Source of the DNA: Flavobacterium sp.
GTDB lineage: Bacteria; Bacteroidota; Bacteroidia; Flavobacteriales; Flavobacteriaceae
NCBI RefSeq assembly: GCF_013823965.1
Contig: NZ_PNNA01000020.1
Location: 1-58,014 of the forward strand
DNA: 58,014 nt
Direction: 5' to 3'
The notes beneath the pieces were generated by a model. The model made no database searches. It was not told the DNA's origin and was given only the letters and a program-made list of their open reading frames with translations. A program made the position numbers and the translations under genes. Shown piece by piece: positions 36,561 to 46,862 of this stretch (the first letter of the stretch is position 1; each line of letters starts with the position of its first letter).

Positions 36561-36610
36561 AAGGTCGGAGACCTTTTATCACATCCACAAAGTCGGAGAC
36601 TTTGCGGAGC
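36561..36610 (-). repeat. REP unit d (reverse), directly downstream of the RAYT gene
   Basis: The first hairpin is AAGGTC-GGA-GACCTT (36561-36575). After an eight-base spacer comes TCCACAAAGTC-GGA-GACTTTGCGGA (36584-36608), then GC. The small hairpin differs in sequence from those in units b and c but keeps the same geometry and the GGA/TCC loop. It also lies 10 bases from the 3' end of the convergent rhlE gene and could terminate both transcripts. Confidence 0.88.
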
Positions 36611-36620
36611 ATTGATGAGA

Positions 36621-37907
36621 TTATCTAGAACGCCTGTCATTATTTTGTTGAGGACGTCTTGGACCAAAGCTGTTGTTACTGCTTCTATTGGCAGTATCTG
36701 TTTTAGGTTTTCTGGGAGTTGAATTGCGTTGTTGTCTTCCTTGACCTTGTTTGATAGGTTCTGTTGAAGCGTTGGGATCTGGTTCAAAACCTTTGATGTT
36801 TTCTTTCGGCAATTTCAAGCCGACCAATTTTTCGATATCGCGTAAAAAAACAGTTTCGTCCGGACTAAACAACGAAATGGCTTCACCACTGGCTCCAGCT
36901 CTTCCGGTTCTACCTATACGGTGAACGTAATCTTCAGGAATGTTTGGCAATTCAAAATTGACAACGTGTGGCAACAATGGTATGTCCAAACCTCGAGCGG
37001 CAATATCCGTGGCGACCAAAGCGGTCAGGCTTCCGTCCTTGAAACCAGCCAAGGCTTTAGTTCTCGCACCTTGTCCTTTGTTCCCGTGAATGGCTGCTGC
37101 TTTGATACCAGCACTAATCATGTTTTCAGTCAACTTGTTGGCACCTTGTTTGGTTCGGGTAAAAACTAAAATCTGTTTCCAGTTGCCTTCGGTAATCAGT
37201 TTGATGATCAATTCTGTTTTTTTCTCTTTGGCACAAGGGTATATTTTTTGAATAATGGCATCAACGGTCGTATTTTCTGGAGTTGCTTCCACTTGTACTG
37301 GATGATGTAAAATACCCATTGCCAATTTCTTGATGTCTTTCGAAAAGGTTGCTGAAAACAGCAAGTTTTGTCTTTTGGATGGCAATAGTTTGATAAGGCG
37401 TTCAATATCACGTAAAAATCCCATATCCAACATTCTATCTGCTTCATCTAAAACCAAAATCTCCACTTTTGAAAGTGACACCAAACCTTGATTTTTCAAA
37501 TCGATTAAACGACCGGGAGTGGCGACCAAAATGTCGAGACCTTGACGTATTTGGGCAGCTTGTGGATTTTGGTTTACACCACCAAAAATTACGGCAGAGC
37601 GTAAATCCACAAATTCGCTGTATTCTTTTATATTGGCCAATATTTGGGCAGCCAATTCTCGTGTTGGAGTCAATATCAAGGCACGAATGGGTCTGTGGCT
37701 CAACTGTTTTCCTTGCGATAATATTTGCAATATGGGTAGGGTGAAACCTGCCGTTTTTCCTGTTCCTGTTTGTGCTGATGCCAATACGTCTTTGCCTTCC
37801 AATATGGGAGGAATTGCTTTTTGTTGTATTGGTGATGGGGTTGTGTATCCTTTTTTGCTGATGGCTTTTAGTAAAGCATCAGATAGACCTAATGAGTTAA
37901 ATGACAT
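36621..37907 (-). CDS. DEAD-box RNA helicase, RhlE-like
   Basis: This 428-aa ATP-dependent RNA helicase probably acts in ribosome assembly or RNA turnover, and often in cold adaptation. The Q motif is followed by AQTGTGKT (45-52), DEAD (154-157), SAT (185-187) and HRIGRTGR. The C-terminal 50 residues form a basic Gln/Asn/Arg-rich tail typical of RhlE-type proteins that bind RNA non-specifically. Its 3' end abuts REP unit d. Confidence 0.94.
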   Translation of the reverse strand: MSFNSLGLSDALLKAISKKGYTTPSPIQQKAIPPILEGKDVLASAQTGTGKTAGFTLPILQILSQGKQLSHRPIRALILTPTRELAAQILANIKEYSEFVDLRSAVIFGGVNQNPQAAQIRQGLDILVATPGRLIDLKNQGLVSLSKVEILVLDEADRMLDMGFLRDIERLIKLLPSKRQNLLFSATFSKDIKKLAMGILHHPVQVEATPENTTVDAIIQKIYPCAKEKKTELIIKLITEGNWKQILVFTRTKQGANKLTENMISAGIKAAAIHGNKGQGARTKALAGFKDGSLTALVATDIAARGLDIPLLPHVVNFELPNIPEDYVHRIGRTGRAGASGEAISLFSPDETVFLRDIEKLVGLKLPKENIKGFEPDPNASTEPIKQGQGRQQRNSTPRKPKTDTANRSSNNSFGPRRPQQNNDRRSR

Positions 37908-38081
37908 AAATGGTGTTTATGAAGTAAACACTATTTATATGGAGTACTTCTTTAATTTGGCGCAAAGGTACTGCTAATTTTCCCGATGTGTCTTGGATTA
38001 CTTGGTTTTGTTTGAATGAAATATTTTTTGAACTCATTTATCAACCACAAACCACAATGAAATACGAATTAAAGTTTACTA

Positions 38082-38939
38082 CTAATTCACTTCCGCAAAA
38101 GTATTTCCTTTATTAAAATCTCCCGATTTAAAACCACGATTGAACCAATACATTCTTTGTTCGGAAGTTCCGTGAGTGAAGGAATCGGGAACGACTTGTC
38201 CCTGCATTTTTTTCTGGATGGCGTCGTCTCCCACGGCATTGGCGGCACTCAAGGCTTCTTCGATATCGCCGGGTTCGAGCATTGCGTTTTGTTTTTCGTT
38301 GTAGTGTGTCCAAAGTCCGGCATAGAAATCGGCTTGCAATTCTAGCGCAACGGATAATTTATTGCCTTCGGTTTCGTTTCTGTTTTCTTGAAGTTGTCGC
38401 ACTTTTGAAGAAGTTCCCAACAAGGTTTGAATGTGATGTCCAAATTCGTGTGCCAAGACATAAGCCACTGCAAAATCGCCGCCATCTGCACCAAATCGGG
38501 TTCTCAATTCTTCGAAGAAAGACATATCCATATAAATGATTCTGTCACCGGGACAATAAAAAGGCCCGGAAACGGAACTTGCTCCTCCGCAAGCAGTTTG
38601 CACTTGGCCACTGAATAAAATTAGCTTTGGAGCTTCAAAAGTGAGGTTGTTTTCTTCGAATATTTTGGTCCAAATGTCTTCGTTGTCGGCCAAGAGGGTT
38701 TTTACGAATTCGCCTTCCTTGATTTCTTCCGGAGTCAAGGCTCTTGACTCGGTTTGTGTGGATTGTTGTTGGTTGAATTGTTCTAAAATAGGAGTGATTT
38801 GTTGGGCATTTTCGCCACCAAAAATATTAACCAGCAAAATAATGATTCCGATTATTCCTCCTCCAACCACAGCTTTTCCGCCTGAAAGTCCCCTGCGGTC
38901 TTCCATATTGTCGCTTTGTCTTCTACCTATCCATTTCAT
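38082..38939 (-). CDS. Neutral zinc metallopeptidase-family membrane protein (YpfJ-type)
   Basis: This 285-aa protein has one N-terminal membrane helix (about 22-40) and a zincin-like domain. Zinc-binding HEFGH is at residues 164-168. Other conserved blocks are YCPGDRIIYMD and LELQADFYAGLW, where a third ligand is expected. The family (putative neutral zinc metallopeptidase, YpfJ) is widespread but lacks a defined substrate. It appears to be a single-gene unit. Confidence 0.92.
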   Translation of the reverse strand: MKWIGRRQSDNMEDRRGLSGGKAVVGGGIIGIIILLVNIFGGENAQQITPILEQFNQQQSTQTESRALTPEEIKEGEFVKTLLADNEDIWTKIFEENNLTFEAPKLILFSGQVQTACGGASSVSGPFYCPGDRIIYMDMSFFEELRTRFGADGGDFAVAYVLAHEFGHHIQTLLGTSSKVRQLQENRNETEGNKLSVALELQADFYAGLWTHYNEKQNAMLEPGDIEEALSAANAVGDDAIQKKMQGQVVPDSFTHGTSEQRMYWFNRGFKSGDFNKGNTFAEVN

Positions 38940-39022
38940 ATTATGAGTTTTAAGGTAAAAATAGTGTCTTTTGTTTAATTAATTTTCAATCTAAGCTACT
39001 TATTTTTAATGCCAAAAGTTAG

Positions 39023-42000
39023 TTACTCATTCATTTTATGGTTTAATCTTGGCACTTCCATCCATTTTATGATTGTTTTTTCAATAATTCCTTTTGGAAT
39101 GGGTTTTGAAATGTAATCATTCATTCCGGCTTCCATACATTTTATTTTTTCATCTTTTTCGGCACCTGCCGTTACGGCAATGATGGGAATATTTTTTCCT
39201 GATTCAAGATTTCTTATGGCTTTAGTAGCTTCATAACCATTCATTGTGGGCATTTGGATGTCCATAAAAATTATGTCAGGATTAATGGCTTCAAATTGTT
39301 CAACAGCTTCCATTCCGTTGTAAACCTCAAAAATAGTTGTTTCCACAAATACATTTTTGATGATGGTTTTTAGTAACAACATATTGATTTTGTTGTCTTC
39401 GGCAATCATTATTTTCCATTTTCTTAAATCGTCATTTTTTTTGATGACAAAGTCAGTCCGATTCTCAACTGGAATATTTATTTTGATTTTATTTGGCTTA
39501 ATTTGGTTGCTGGTTTTTAAATCTAAATCAAAATAAAAAATGCTTCCAATGTCTATTTTACTTTTAAGTTGGAGCTTGCTATTCATCAATCCCAAAAGTT
39601 GGTTTGAAATGCTTAAACCCAGTCCCGTTCCTCCAAATTTTCTTGTTGTTGAATTGTCTTCTTGGGAAAATGCATTGAATATTTTACTTTGATTTTTTTC
39701 TTGTATCCCAATTCCGGAATCGGTCACGATGAAACGAATTTTGTTTCTTGAATCATCAATTTTTTCGAGGATCGAAATTTCTAATTTTATGGTGCCTTTT
39801 TCGGTGAATTTTACGGCATTGGACAAAAGATTAATCAAGATTTGTTTTAAACGAATGATGTCAACCCAAAAATATTTAGGAATATCCGGAGCTATGAGCA
39901 GTTCTAGTTTCAGGTTTTTCTGGTTCGATTCATAGGTTATCAAGTCTATTATTTGATTTAATATTTCTTTGATTTCACATTTCTCAATAAATAATTCAAG
40001 TTGTCCGGCCTCGATTTTCGAAAAATCAAGAATGTTGTTGATGATGTCCAATAAAGAATATGCAGATTGATTAACCGTTTTCATGTGTTTCTCTTGCGTT
40101 TTTTCAAGATTGGTTTTCAAAAGCAAGTTGGTAAATCCAATTATTCCATTTAGCGGTGTCCTGATTTCGTGGCTCATGTTGGCCAGAAATTCTGATTTTG
40201 CTTTGCTGGCCGCTTCGGCTATTTCTTTTGCGATTAGGGCTTCTTCGGCTTCTTTTTTGTTGGTTATGTCAAAAAATATTCCACCCACATAATCAATTGA
40301 ATCATGATTGTTTTTGATTTTATCGCCAAATTCTTCTACCCAAACCAAATTGCCGTTTTTATCCATGATTCTATAAATCTCATGCATTTTGACATGTTCT
40401 TCAGCCAATTTTTTTGCAGCATTTTGAACACGTTCATTGTCTTCGGGATGTAGTAAATCGACATAGTGTATTTTTTTCTCCAGAAATTCAGATTTATTGT
40501 ATCCGGTCAAGTTTTCTATTTCATCATTAATATAAATCTTGCTCCATTTATCGTCAATGTTTGATAGATAAACAGTTCCGGGGATATTGTCGGCCAGTAA
40601 TCGGAATTTTTCTTCGCTTTCGTATAGTATGGTCTCGTTTTTATTTCTTTTTAATGCCGAAGAAATATTGGTGGCAAGTGTTTGTAATATTTTGATTTCG
40701 TCTTCTGACCATTTTTTTTCTTTGGAACAATCATCAAAACCTATAAAACCAGTAAATTCATCTTCAATATGTATCGGCAAAATCAGTAAAGACTTGATTT
40801 CATTGGCCACCAATAACTCTTTGAAAAACGAATCTTTGAGTTTATGGGTTATGAATTTAAAATGCTTTTTAGTATTGAGTTCTGAAAAAATTTCTTTCAA
40901 ATTGTCGACGGTGAATTCCTTTACATCAGTTATTTGCAGTGCAATTCCTTCTTTTGCCCATTTGAATTTTTGGCTGATCAAATTGGTTTTGGAGTCTAGT
41001 TCATAATAGAAAAGGTGGTCTGTTTTTGTGGCTTTTCCCATTATTTCATATGTCTCAATAAACATTTCCTCAATGCTTTTGCTTAACAAAAACTTTTCGG
41101 TGCATAATGCCATGGCCGATAAAAGTTCGCTCTTGTATTCTAATTTTTTCTCGGCTTGATAGCGTTTTTTTGAGGCAATTTGCAATGAAACGATATCAGA
41201 GATGTTTCTGGCAAAATTAATATCGTCGTTGTCCCATTGTTTTTTTGATTTCGTGGTTTCAAAACAAATCATTCCGGTCAATTTACCATTTCGGAAAAGG
41301 GGAATTTCCAGCATTGATTTGATGTCGTATTTCAAGAAGTAATCGGGAATAAATTCTACAATTACCGAATTATTGTAAACATCATTCGCGATTATCAGGA
41401 CTTCATTTTTTATGGATTCAAAAAATTTGGGATGATTTTCTTTTTTAAATACAATGTTGTCACCGAATTTCTTGTTGTCTAATTCGTATATTTTTTTACA
41501 TACAATTTTGTCTTCCTTGTATTTCCAAAAGCTTACTCTGTTGATGTTGGAGGCTTTAGCGGCATTTTTTATAATTGTTCCAATGATGCTGTCTAAATTT
41601 TCATGTTTACAGAAATTTTTAGTTGATATTTCTTTGATGGCAGCAGAGTATTGTCTAATTTTTTCTTGTCGGTTTTGGTTTTCGATTTCAAGGTTTTTTA
41701 AAGTGGTAATGTCCCTGGCTAATCCGGAGTAGCCAATAATTTCACCAAAATCATTTCTTCGAATGACCACTTTTTGCGAAATCCATATTTCTTCTCCATT
41801 CTTTTTTATCAATGGAATTTCAACCGTAGTAAAATCATTGTCCTTTTCGGGTAAATTCGTATAAAAATCCATCATGTTTTTGGCATAATCATTTCGGATA
41901 AATTCCGAATAATTTCGTGTCAGGGCTTCTTCAGAGCTGTAGCCCAGCGTCTTGATGGTGAAATCATTTATGAAGGTGAAATTGCCAAAAATGTCAACTT

Positions 42001-43102
42001 CAAAAATAAGGTCGGTAGCGTTTTGAATTAAATTTCGGTACTGGTTTTCAAGGTTTATTTCATTGGTAATATCATTTCCAATTCCAATGGTTAGATTGTC
42101 GTTGTGCTTTTTGTCTCTCCATTGAATGTATTTGTAAGAGCCATTTTTGCATTTTAATTTCCTAACATACAACCGCTCGTCAACATAGTTTTCGTGGTAT
42201 TTATCTCCAATAAATTCAGAGTCTTCAGTAAGTTTCCAAAATCCCATTCCCATTACTTCTTCTGGAGAATATCCTAAAATGGAGCTTATCGTTTTACTGC
42301 AAAAAGAAATTTCGCCAGCGTTATTTGTGGCAATTATCAGTGCATTTCCTTTATTTACGATTTCGTTGGTAAACTTGAATTTATCTTTAACATTAAGCAA
42401 AGACTTGTGCCTCACGTAATTTATGATTTGAATCAATAAAGAGTAATTAAATAGTAAGGAAACCGATTTTAAGGGTATTATTTTAAAAGTAAAAAGGATG
42501 AAAATGAAGCTAAAAATTGCTGCTACAAAAAACAGGTAAAATTTTATGGGTTTGAGAATGTCATATGAAAAGAAAAAACAGGTCAAAAAGGCAATCATGG
42601 GTGTTATATCCGGCGAAGTATTGATCAAATTTTTGGATATGATGCCAAAGGAGATAATAAACAGCACCTTAAAAATAAATTGAATATTTTGAAATACCCA
42701 AACTGATTTTTTGCTTGCAAAATACATGGCCAAAAAAAACATGCCCACACTAAAATTTTGGGCCAACAAACTTTTGGATCTAATTTCGAAATAAGTGAAA
42801 AAAATTTCGAGAATTGGAATTATAATTCCCAAAAACAAAAAATAGAATTGGGTTTCTATGTTTCTTGAACCAATTTTTGATTGGGTTTCTACATATTTAT
42901 CATTAAGTGAAGACTTAATTTTTAAAAACTTGTATACTAACAAAAAGGCCGAAATGATAAATATCGGCATTACGATTTCAAATAAATTATTGTTTATGAA
43001 AAATTTGTCTATCAAAAAATAATGATTTTCGAAGAGATTGTCACTTGCAAAAAAATAATTATTTATCTCGGGAATATATGTCAATAGTATTCTACACAAC
43101 AT
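39023..43102 (-). CDS. Hybrid sensor histidine kinase with PAS, GAF and receiver domains
   Basis: At 1359 aa this is the largest protein of the window. The N-terminal about 230 residues form seven or so membrane helices. Then come PAS domains (about 250-360 and 360-475), two GAF domains (about 500-650 and 680-820), a third PAS (about 830-945), HisKA with MSHEIRTPLNG near 975, and an HATPase_c domain with DSGIGI and GGTGLGLS. A C-terminal receiver has phosphoacceptor D near 1281 in IIFMDIQMP. No response regulator or phosphotransfer gene is adjacent, so its output partner is unknown. Confidence 0.93.
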   Translation of the reverse strand: MLCRILLTYIPEINNYFFASDNLFENHYFLIDKFFINNNLFEIVMPIFIISAFLLVYKFLKIKSSLNDKYVETQSKIGSRNIETQFYFLFLGIIIPILEIFFTYFEIRSKSLLAQNFSVGMFFLAMYFASKKSVWVFQNIQFIFKVLFIISFGIISKNLINTSPDITPMIAFLTCFFFSYDILKPIKFYLFFVAAIFSFIFILFTFKIIPLKSVSLLFNYSLLIQIINYVRHKSLLNVKDKFKFTNEIVNKGNALIIATNNAGEISFCSKTISSILGYSPEEVMGMGFWKLTEDSEFIGDKYHENYVDERLYVRKLKCKNGSYKYIQWRDKKHNDNLTIGIGNDITNEINLENQYRNLIQNATDLIFEVDIFGNFTFINDFTIKTLGYSSEEALTRNYSEFIRNDYAKNMMDFYTNLPEKDNDFTTVEIPLIKKNGEEIWISQKVVIRRNDFGEIIGYSGLARDITTLKNLEIENQNRQEKIRQYSAAIKEISTKNFCKHENLDSIIGTIIKNAAKASNINRVSFWKYKEDKIVCKKIYELDNKKFGDNIVFKKENHPKFFESIKNEVLIIANDVYNNSVIVEFIPDYFLKYDIKSMLEIPLFRNGKLTGMICFETTKSKKQWDNDDINFARNISDIVSLQIASKKRYQAEKKLEYKSELLSAMALCTEKFLLSKSIEEMFIETYEIMGKATKTDHLFYYELDSKTNLISQKFKWAKEGIALQITDVKEFTVDNLKEIFSELNTKKHFKFITHKLKDSFFKELLVANEIKSLLILPIHIEDEFTGFIGFDDCSKEKKWSEDEIKILQTLATNISSALKRNKNETILYESEEKFRLLADNIPGTVYLSNIDDKWSKIYINDEIENLTGYNKSEFLEKKIHYVDLLHPEDNERVQNAAKKLAEEHVKMHEIYRIMDKNGNLVWVEEFGDKIKNNHDSIDYVGGIFFDITNKKEAEEALIAKEIAEAASKAKSEFLANMSHEIRTPLNGIIGFTNLLLKTNLEKTQEKHMKTVNQSAYSLLDIINNILDFSKIEAGQLELFIEKCEIKEILNQIIDLITYESNQKNLKLELLIAPDIPKYFWVDIIRLKQILINLLSNAVKFTEKGTIKLEISILEKIDDSRNKIRFIVTDSGIGIQEKNQSKIFNAFSQEDNSTTRKFGGTGLGLSISNQLLGLMNSKLQLKSKIDIGSIFYFDLDLKTSNQIKPNKIKINIPVENRTDFVIKKNDDLRKWKIMIAEDNKINMLLLKTIIKNVFVETTIFEVYNGMEAVEQFEAINPDIIFMDIQMPTMNGYEATKAIRNLESGKNIPIIAVTAGAEKDEKIKCMEAGMNDYISKPIPKGIIEKTIIKWMEVPRLNHKMNE

Positions 43103-43255
43103 TAGATGTGATGTTTTAGGTTAAGTTGAAGAATTAGATTTGGGATCTTTTCTCTTGGGGATAAAAATAGGTTTTTTTGTCTAACAGGTATAAAAAAGAA
43201 TGTTAATATTAGCAAAGAATTAGAAAAGCGAGTAAATTTCTTCTATTTTCTTTGC

Positions 43256-44014
43256 TTAATCAATACCAATTATGGCTTTATAAATAGCATAATTCATCGA
43301 ATACATAAATGGCATGGTAAAAAGAATACCAATGCAAAAAGCAAAAATACCAATGGCTGCCCCAATCAATGCAACAATCAGTAATCCAAGTAGCACCAAA
43401 GGTTGTTTAGAAACGATTACGATACTGGATTTTATGGCTTCAATGGCATTCAATTTTCCAAAAACAATTAAGGGAACTACCAAAAATGTCACAAAAGAAA
43501 GTACCAAGGAAATTAGGGAGCCCATTATGCTGAGTCCTGCTAACTCAAGAACTATTGAAAGCCCCGTATTAAACAACGTGATCATGAAAATGGCAATAAA
43601 AATATTCGCAAAATAAGGAGATTTGTAATAACTAAACATCGTTGCAACATGAAATTCTTCTCCTTTTTCTGCACAATCCGCCATTTTAAAAAAACCAGCC
43701 ATAAACGGATTCAGCAGTCCAGAAAACAGAATCATGCCCGCATTAATTTGCAATACAATAGCTAAAGGTTTTTCTTTAAGTTCTGAAAATTGCGTAATTT
43801 TTTTGCTGAATTCTTCCATGTTTTCCACTCCGATATAGGAAATCAACCCAATCATTCCTATCACAAAAAGTATTGCAAAGAAAACTAAAAGCATCAATCC
43901 GGCATACAAGGCAATTTTTTTATAATTTTCAAAAGCATGTTCGAAAACAGTTCCAAAATCTAGTTCATATCCATTGGTGCTTATTGCTTCTATTTTTTCT
44001 TTTACGGGTTTCAT
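43256..44014 (-). CDS. Integral membrane protein of unknown function
   Basis: This 252-aa protein has five or six predicted membrane helices starting near residue 35. The short N-terminal cytoplasmic part is KEKIEAISTNGYELDFGTVFEHAFENY-like, of the type found before multi-helix domains annotated as DUF4013 or similar. I cannot assign a function. It lies just downstream (40 bases) of the nitroreductase gene on the same strand, so it may be the last gene of the aldehyde dehydrogenase-nitroreductase unit. Confidence 0.75.
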   Translation of the reverse strand: MKPVKEKIEAISTNGYELDFGTVFEHAFENYKKIALYAGLMLLVFFAILFVIGMIGLISYIGVENMEEFSKKITQFSELKEKPLAIVLQINAGMILFSGLLNPFMAGFFKMADCAEKGEEFHVATMFSYYKSPYFANIFIAIFMITLFNTGLSIVLELAGLSIMGSLISLVLSFVTFLVVPLIVFGKLNAIEAIKSSIVIVSKQPLVLLGLLIVALIGAAIGIFAFCIGILFTMPFMYSMNYAIYKAIIGID

Positions 44015-44053
44015 GTTTTGTTGTTTGATGTTTGTTAATTTATTTTCTAAATA

Positions 44054-44791
44054 TTATTTTTTGAAATAGACTTCTTCAAAAGGAACTCTAAAACGTTCTC
44101 CATAAATTCCATTATCGTCTCGACGTCCGCAAGCTATAATCATGTTTATTTCTGAAGATGACGGCAAGTCCAACGCTTTCTTTACTAGCAACGAGTCAAA
44201 TCCTTCCATTGGACAGGTATCATAATTTATGGCTGCCATACTAATCATAAAATTTTGTGCAGCAAGTCCTGCGCTTTTATGCGCCACAATTCTAATGTCG
44301 CTTTGTCGCGCTTGACGATAAATAGGTCTAAACATTCCAATTAATTGGAAAGCCATAAATTTTATCATTCCCAATATTCCCCAAAAATCAAAGTAGATGG
44401 AAGGAACAATTTTTTGATAATAATTCAAGGCAAATTTTTCTCTTTTTGAATATTCCGATGCGGGTTTATCGCCATATTGTGATTTTAAAAAATCTATATT
44501 CGCTTGAGCTCGTTTTTTCCACAAATCTTTTCTGGCCACGACCACAACCATTTGTTGGGCTGTTTTTGCAGCATTTTGATTAAAACTTGCCTTCGTAAGT
44601 TTTTGGAGAACATCTGGCGAAACGACATGATAAAACTCCCAAAGTTGCATGTTGCTGCTTGTCGCCGCCAATGTGGCCAAGTGAATACAATTTTTTACTT
44701 TTTCGTCATCGATGGATTCTTCCTTGAAAACCCGAACCGAACGTCGGTAATTAATGGCTTCACTTACTGTTTTTTCATTGGTTACAACCAT
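44054..44791 (-). CDS. Nitroreductase-family FMN oxidoreductase
   Basis: This 245-aa protein begins with the family signature INYRRSVRVF, where the arginines contact FMN phosphate. It also has ATSSNMQLWEFY and the C-terminal block CGRRDDNGIYGERFRVP. Such enzymes reduce nitro compounds, quinones or enals with NAD(P)H. Its start overlaps the end of the aldehyde dehydrogenase gene by 10 bases, so the two are translated together. This suggests shared handling of reactive carbonyl or electrophilic compounds, which is inference. Confidence 0.88.
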   Translation of the reverse strand: MVVTNEKTVSEAINYRRSVRVFKEESIDDEKVKNCIHLATLAATSSNMQLWEFYHVVSPDVLQKLTKASFNQNAAKTAQQMVVVVARKDLWKKRAQANIDFLKSQYGDKPASEYSKREKFALNYYQKIVPSIYFDFWGILGMIKFMAFQLIGMFRPIYRQARQSDIRIVAHKSAGLAAQNFMISMAAINYDTCPMEGFDSLLVKKALDLPSSSEINMIIACGRRDDNGIYGERFRVPFEEVYFKK

Positions 44792-46110
44792 TTCAACAGG
44801 TTTTTAATAGTTTGAAATTTATTTTTATATGGTGCATAACGCATTGGCAAATCTAACCAATTTGCTTTCTTGACAATACTTTTTTGATGCGAAAAAGTGT
44901 CAAAACTCAATCTTCCGTGGTAAGCGCCAATTCCGCTGTGGCCAACACCGCCAAAAGGCAACCTTTTATTCGAAAAATGTACCACGGTGTCATTGATGCA
45001 ACCGCCTCCAAATGAGTATTTTTCAATAATTTGTTTGGAAAAAGCGTGGTTTTCCGTAAAAATGTACAAGGCCAAAGGTTTTTCAAATCTGGAAATTATG
45101 CAGTCAATTTCCGATTCATTTTCGTAGGCAAGAATGGGTAAAATTGGGCCAAAAATCTCCTCTTGCATAATTGGACTTTCCAACGAGGTTTCCTTGACCA
45201 GAGTGGGAGCGATGTAGCAATCCTTGCTGTCGCTTTGTCCTCCAAAAAGCACTTTGTCCGGTTCGATCATGTGAACCAATCGTTGCCAGTTTTTAAGATT
45301 TATAATCCTTGCAAAATCAGGCGATTCACTGGAATTTTTTCCATATGCTTTCGTGATTTCTTCTTTTAAGTAGGTCACGAAATGGCTTTTCATGTCTTTT
45401 TGAATCAAGAGGTAATCGGGTGCAATGCATGTTTGTCCGGCATTTACAAATTTTCCCCAAACAATTCTTTTTGCGGCGAGTTTTAAATTGGCCGTTTCGT
45501 CAATGATGCAAGGATTTTTTCCGCCAAGTTCCAGCGTTACGGGTGTCAGGTTTTCGGCTGCGGCTTTTGCCACGATTTTACCAACGGCTACACTTCCCGT
45601 AAAAAAAATGTAATCCCAACGTTTAGAAAGCAATTGTTGCGATACCTCGACTCCGCCTTCAACAACTGTCACGTGATTTTTATCGAATACTTTAGCAATT
45701 ATTGCAGAGATGATTTCGGATGTTTTTGGCGCCAATTCAGAGGGTTTCACGACCACTTGGTTTCCTGCCGCAACTGCCGCAATCAAAGGACAAAGTGCCA
45801 ATTGAAAAGGATAATTCCAAGGCGCAATTATCAAAACTTTGCCGTAAGGTTCTTTGTAAATGTAATCGGTGGAAGGGAAATTAAGGATGGAAGGAAAGAC
45901 TCTTTTTGGTTTTGCCCAATTCTTCAAATTCTTTATGGTGTGCTTTAGTTCCAAGACTACATAACTGGTTTCGGTGAGCATCGCTTCAAAAGCAGGCTTT
46001 TTGAAATCATCGTGTAAAGCCTGAATGATTTCGTTTTCATGAATAATGACCGCATTCAGCAGTTTTATCAAGGTTTCCTTTCTGAAGTTGACATTGGTTT
46101 TGTATTCCAT
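44782..46110 (-). CDS. Aldehyde dehydrogenase, class 3-like
   Basis: This NAD(P)-dependent enzyme oxidises aldehydes to acids. At 442 aa it matches the shorter class 3/fatty-aldehyde group. N99 (PWNY), E194 (LELGGKNP) and nucleophile C228 (NAGQTC) are all present, as is FTGS in the coenzyme site. It is the upstream gene of the overlapping pair with the nitroreductase. Substrate is not determinable from sequence. Confidence 0.93.
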   Translation of the reverse strand: MEYKTNVNFRKETLIKLLNAVIIHENEIIQALHDDFKKPAFEAMLTETSYVVLELKHTIKNLKNWAKPKRVFPSILNFPSTDYIYKEPYGKVLIIAPWNYPFQLALCPLIAAVAAGNQVVVKPSELAPKTSEIISAIIAKVFDKNHVTVVEGGVEVSQQLLSKRWDYIFFTGSVAVGKIVAKAAAENLTPVTLELGGKNPCIIDETANLKLAAKRIVWGKFVNAGQTCIAPDYLLIQKDMKSHFVTYLKEEITKAYGKNSSESPDFARIINLKNWQRLVHMIEPDKVLFGGQSDSKDCYIAPTLVKETSLESPIMQEEIFGPILPILAYENESEIDCIISRFEKPLALYIFTENHAFSKQIIEKYSFGGGCINDTVVHFSNKRLPFGGVGHSGIGAYHGRLSFDTFSHQKSIVKKANWLDLPMRYAPYKNKFQTIKNLLKWL

Positions 46111-46154
46111 GACTTAAAAAATGAAATTAATCTCTAAAGATACATTTTTTCAAT

Positions 46155-46847
46155 TTAAACAGCATTCCAAATCACGTCATTTGGAACTGGAGCAACAATT
46201 AGTATGTTTTCTTTGGAAACGGGATGAATAAAAACCAGTTTTCTTGCATGTAAATGGATTCCGCCATCGGGATTACTTCGATCAAAACCATATTTCAAAT
46301 CGCCTTTTATGGGTGAACCAATAGCCGAAAGTTGTGCCCTAATTTGATGGTGTCTTCCGGTGTGAAGGTTGATTTCCAATGCAAAGTAGTTGTTCAGTTC
46401 CTTGATTATTTTGTAATCCAAACTGGCTAATTTGCTGTCGGGAATTTCTTTGATATGTGCTTTTGAAGTATTGTTTTTCTCGTTTCTTTTGAGGTAATGA
46501 ACGAGTTTGTCTTCTGTTTTTTCGGGCTTGTTTTTCACGATGGCCCAATAGGTTTTTTGGGTCTCGCGATTGCTGAACAATTCATTCATTCGAGTCAAAG
46601 CCTTGCTGGTTCTGGCAAAAACAACAATTCCGGTTGTTGGTCTGTCCAAGCGATGTACGACTCCCAGAAAAACTTCGCCGGGTTTATTGTATTTGTCCTT
46701 GATGTATTCTTTTACAACATCGGACAAGGGTTTGTCACCGGTTTTGTCGCCTTGCACAATATCGCCCACACGCTTGTTGACAATGATGAGATGGTTGTCT
46801 TCGTGTAGGATTTGCAGGTTGTTTTTGTCGGATAGTATTTTCATCAA
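46155..46847 (-). CDS. RluA-family RNA pseudouridine synthase
   Basis: This enzyme isomerises uridine to pseudouridine in rRNA or tRNA. The catalytic aspartate is D68 in HRLDRPTTG. The C-terminal NLHTGRHHQIRAQLS block is typical of RluA. It has 230 aa and lacks an N-terminal S4 domain, as do the short RluA/TruC-like members. It is on the same strand as panB further upstream and in other Bacteroidetes often lies near it. The target site is unknown. Confidence 0.93.
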   Translation of the reverse strand: MMKILSDKNNLQILHEDNHLIIVNKRVGDIVQGDKTGDKPLSDVVKEYIKDKYNKPGEVFLGVVHRLDRPTTGIVVFARTSKALTRMNELFSNRETQKTYWAIVKNKPEKTEDKLVHYLKRNEKNNTSKAHIKEIPDSKLASLDYKIIKELNNYFALEINLHTGRHHQIRAQLSAIGSPIKGDLKYGFDRSNPDGGIHLHARKLVFIHPVSKENILIVAPVPNDVIWNAV

Positions 46848-46862
46848 TTATATTTTTCTTCT

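Noticed and set aside
34556..36610. Complete IS200-type insertion sequence
   Set aside because: The flanking repeats are multiple inverted two-hairpin REP units, not the single left and right ends of an IS200/IS605 element, and the transposase has the RAYT block YIHLNPVRAG.
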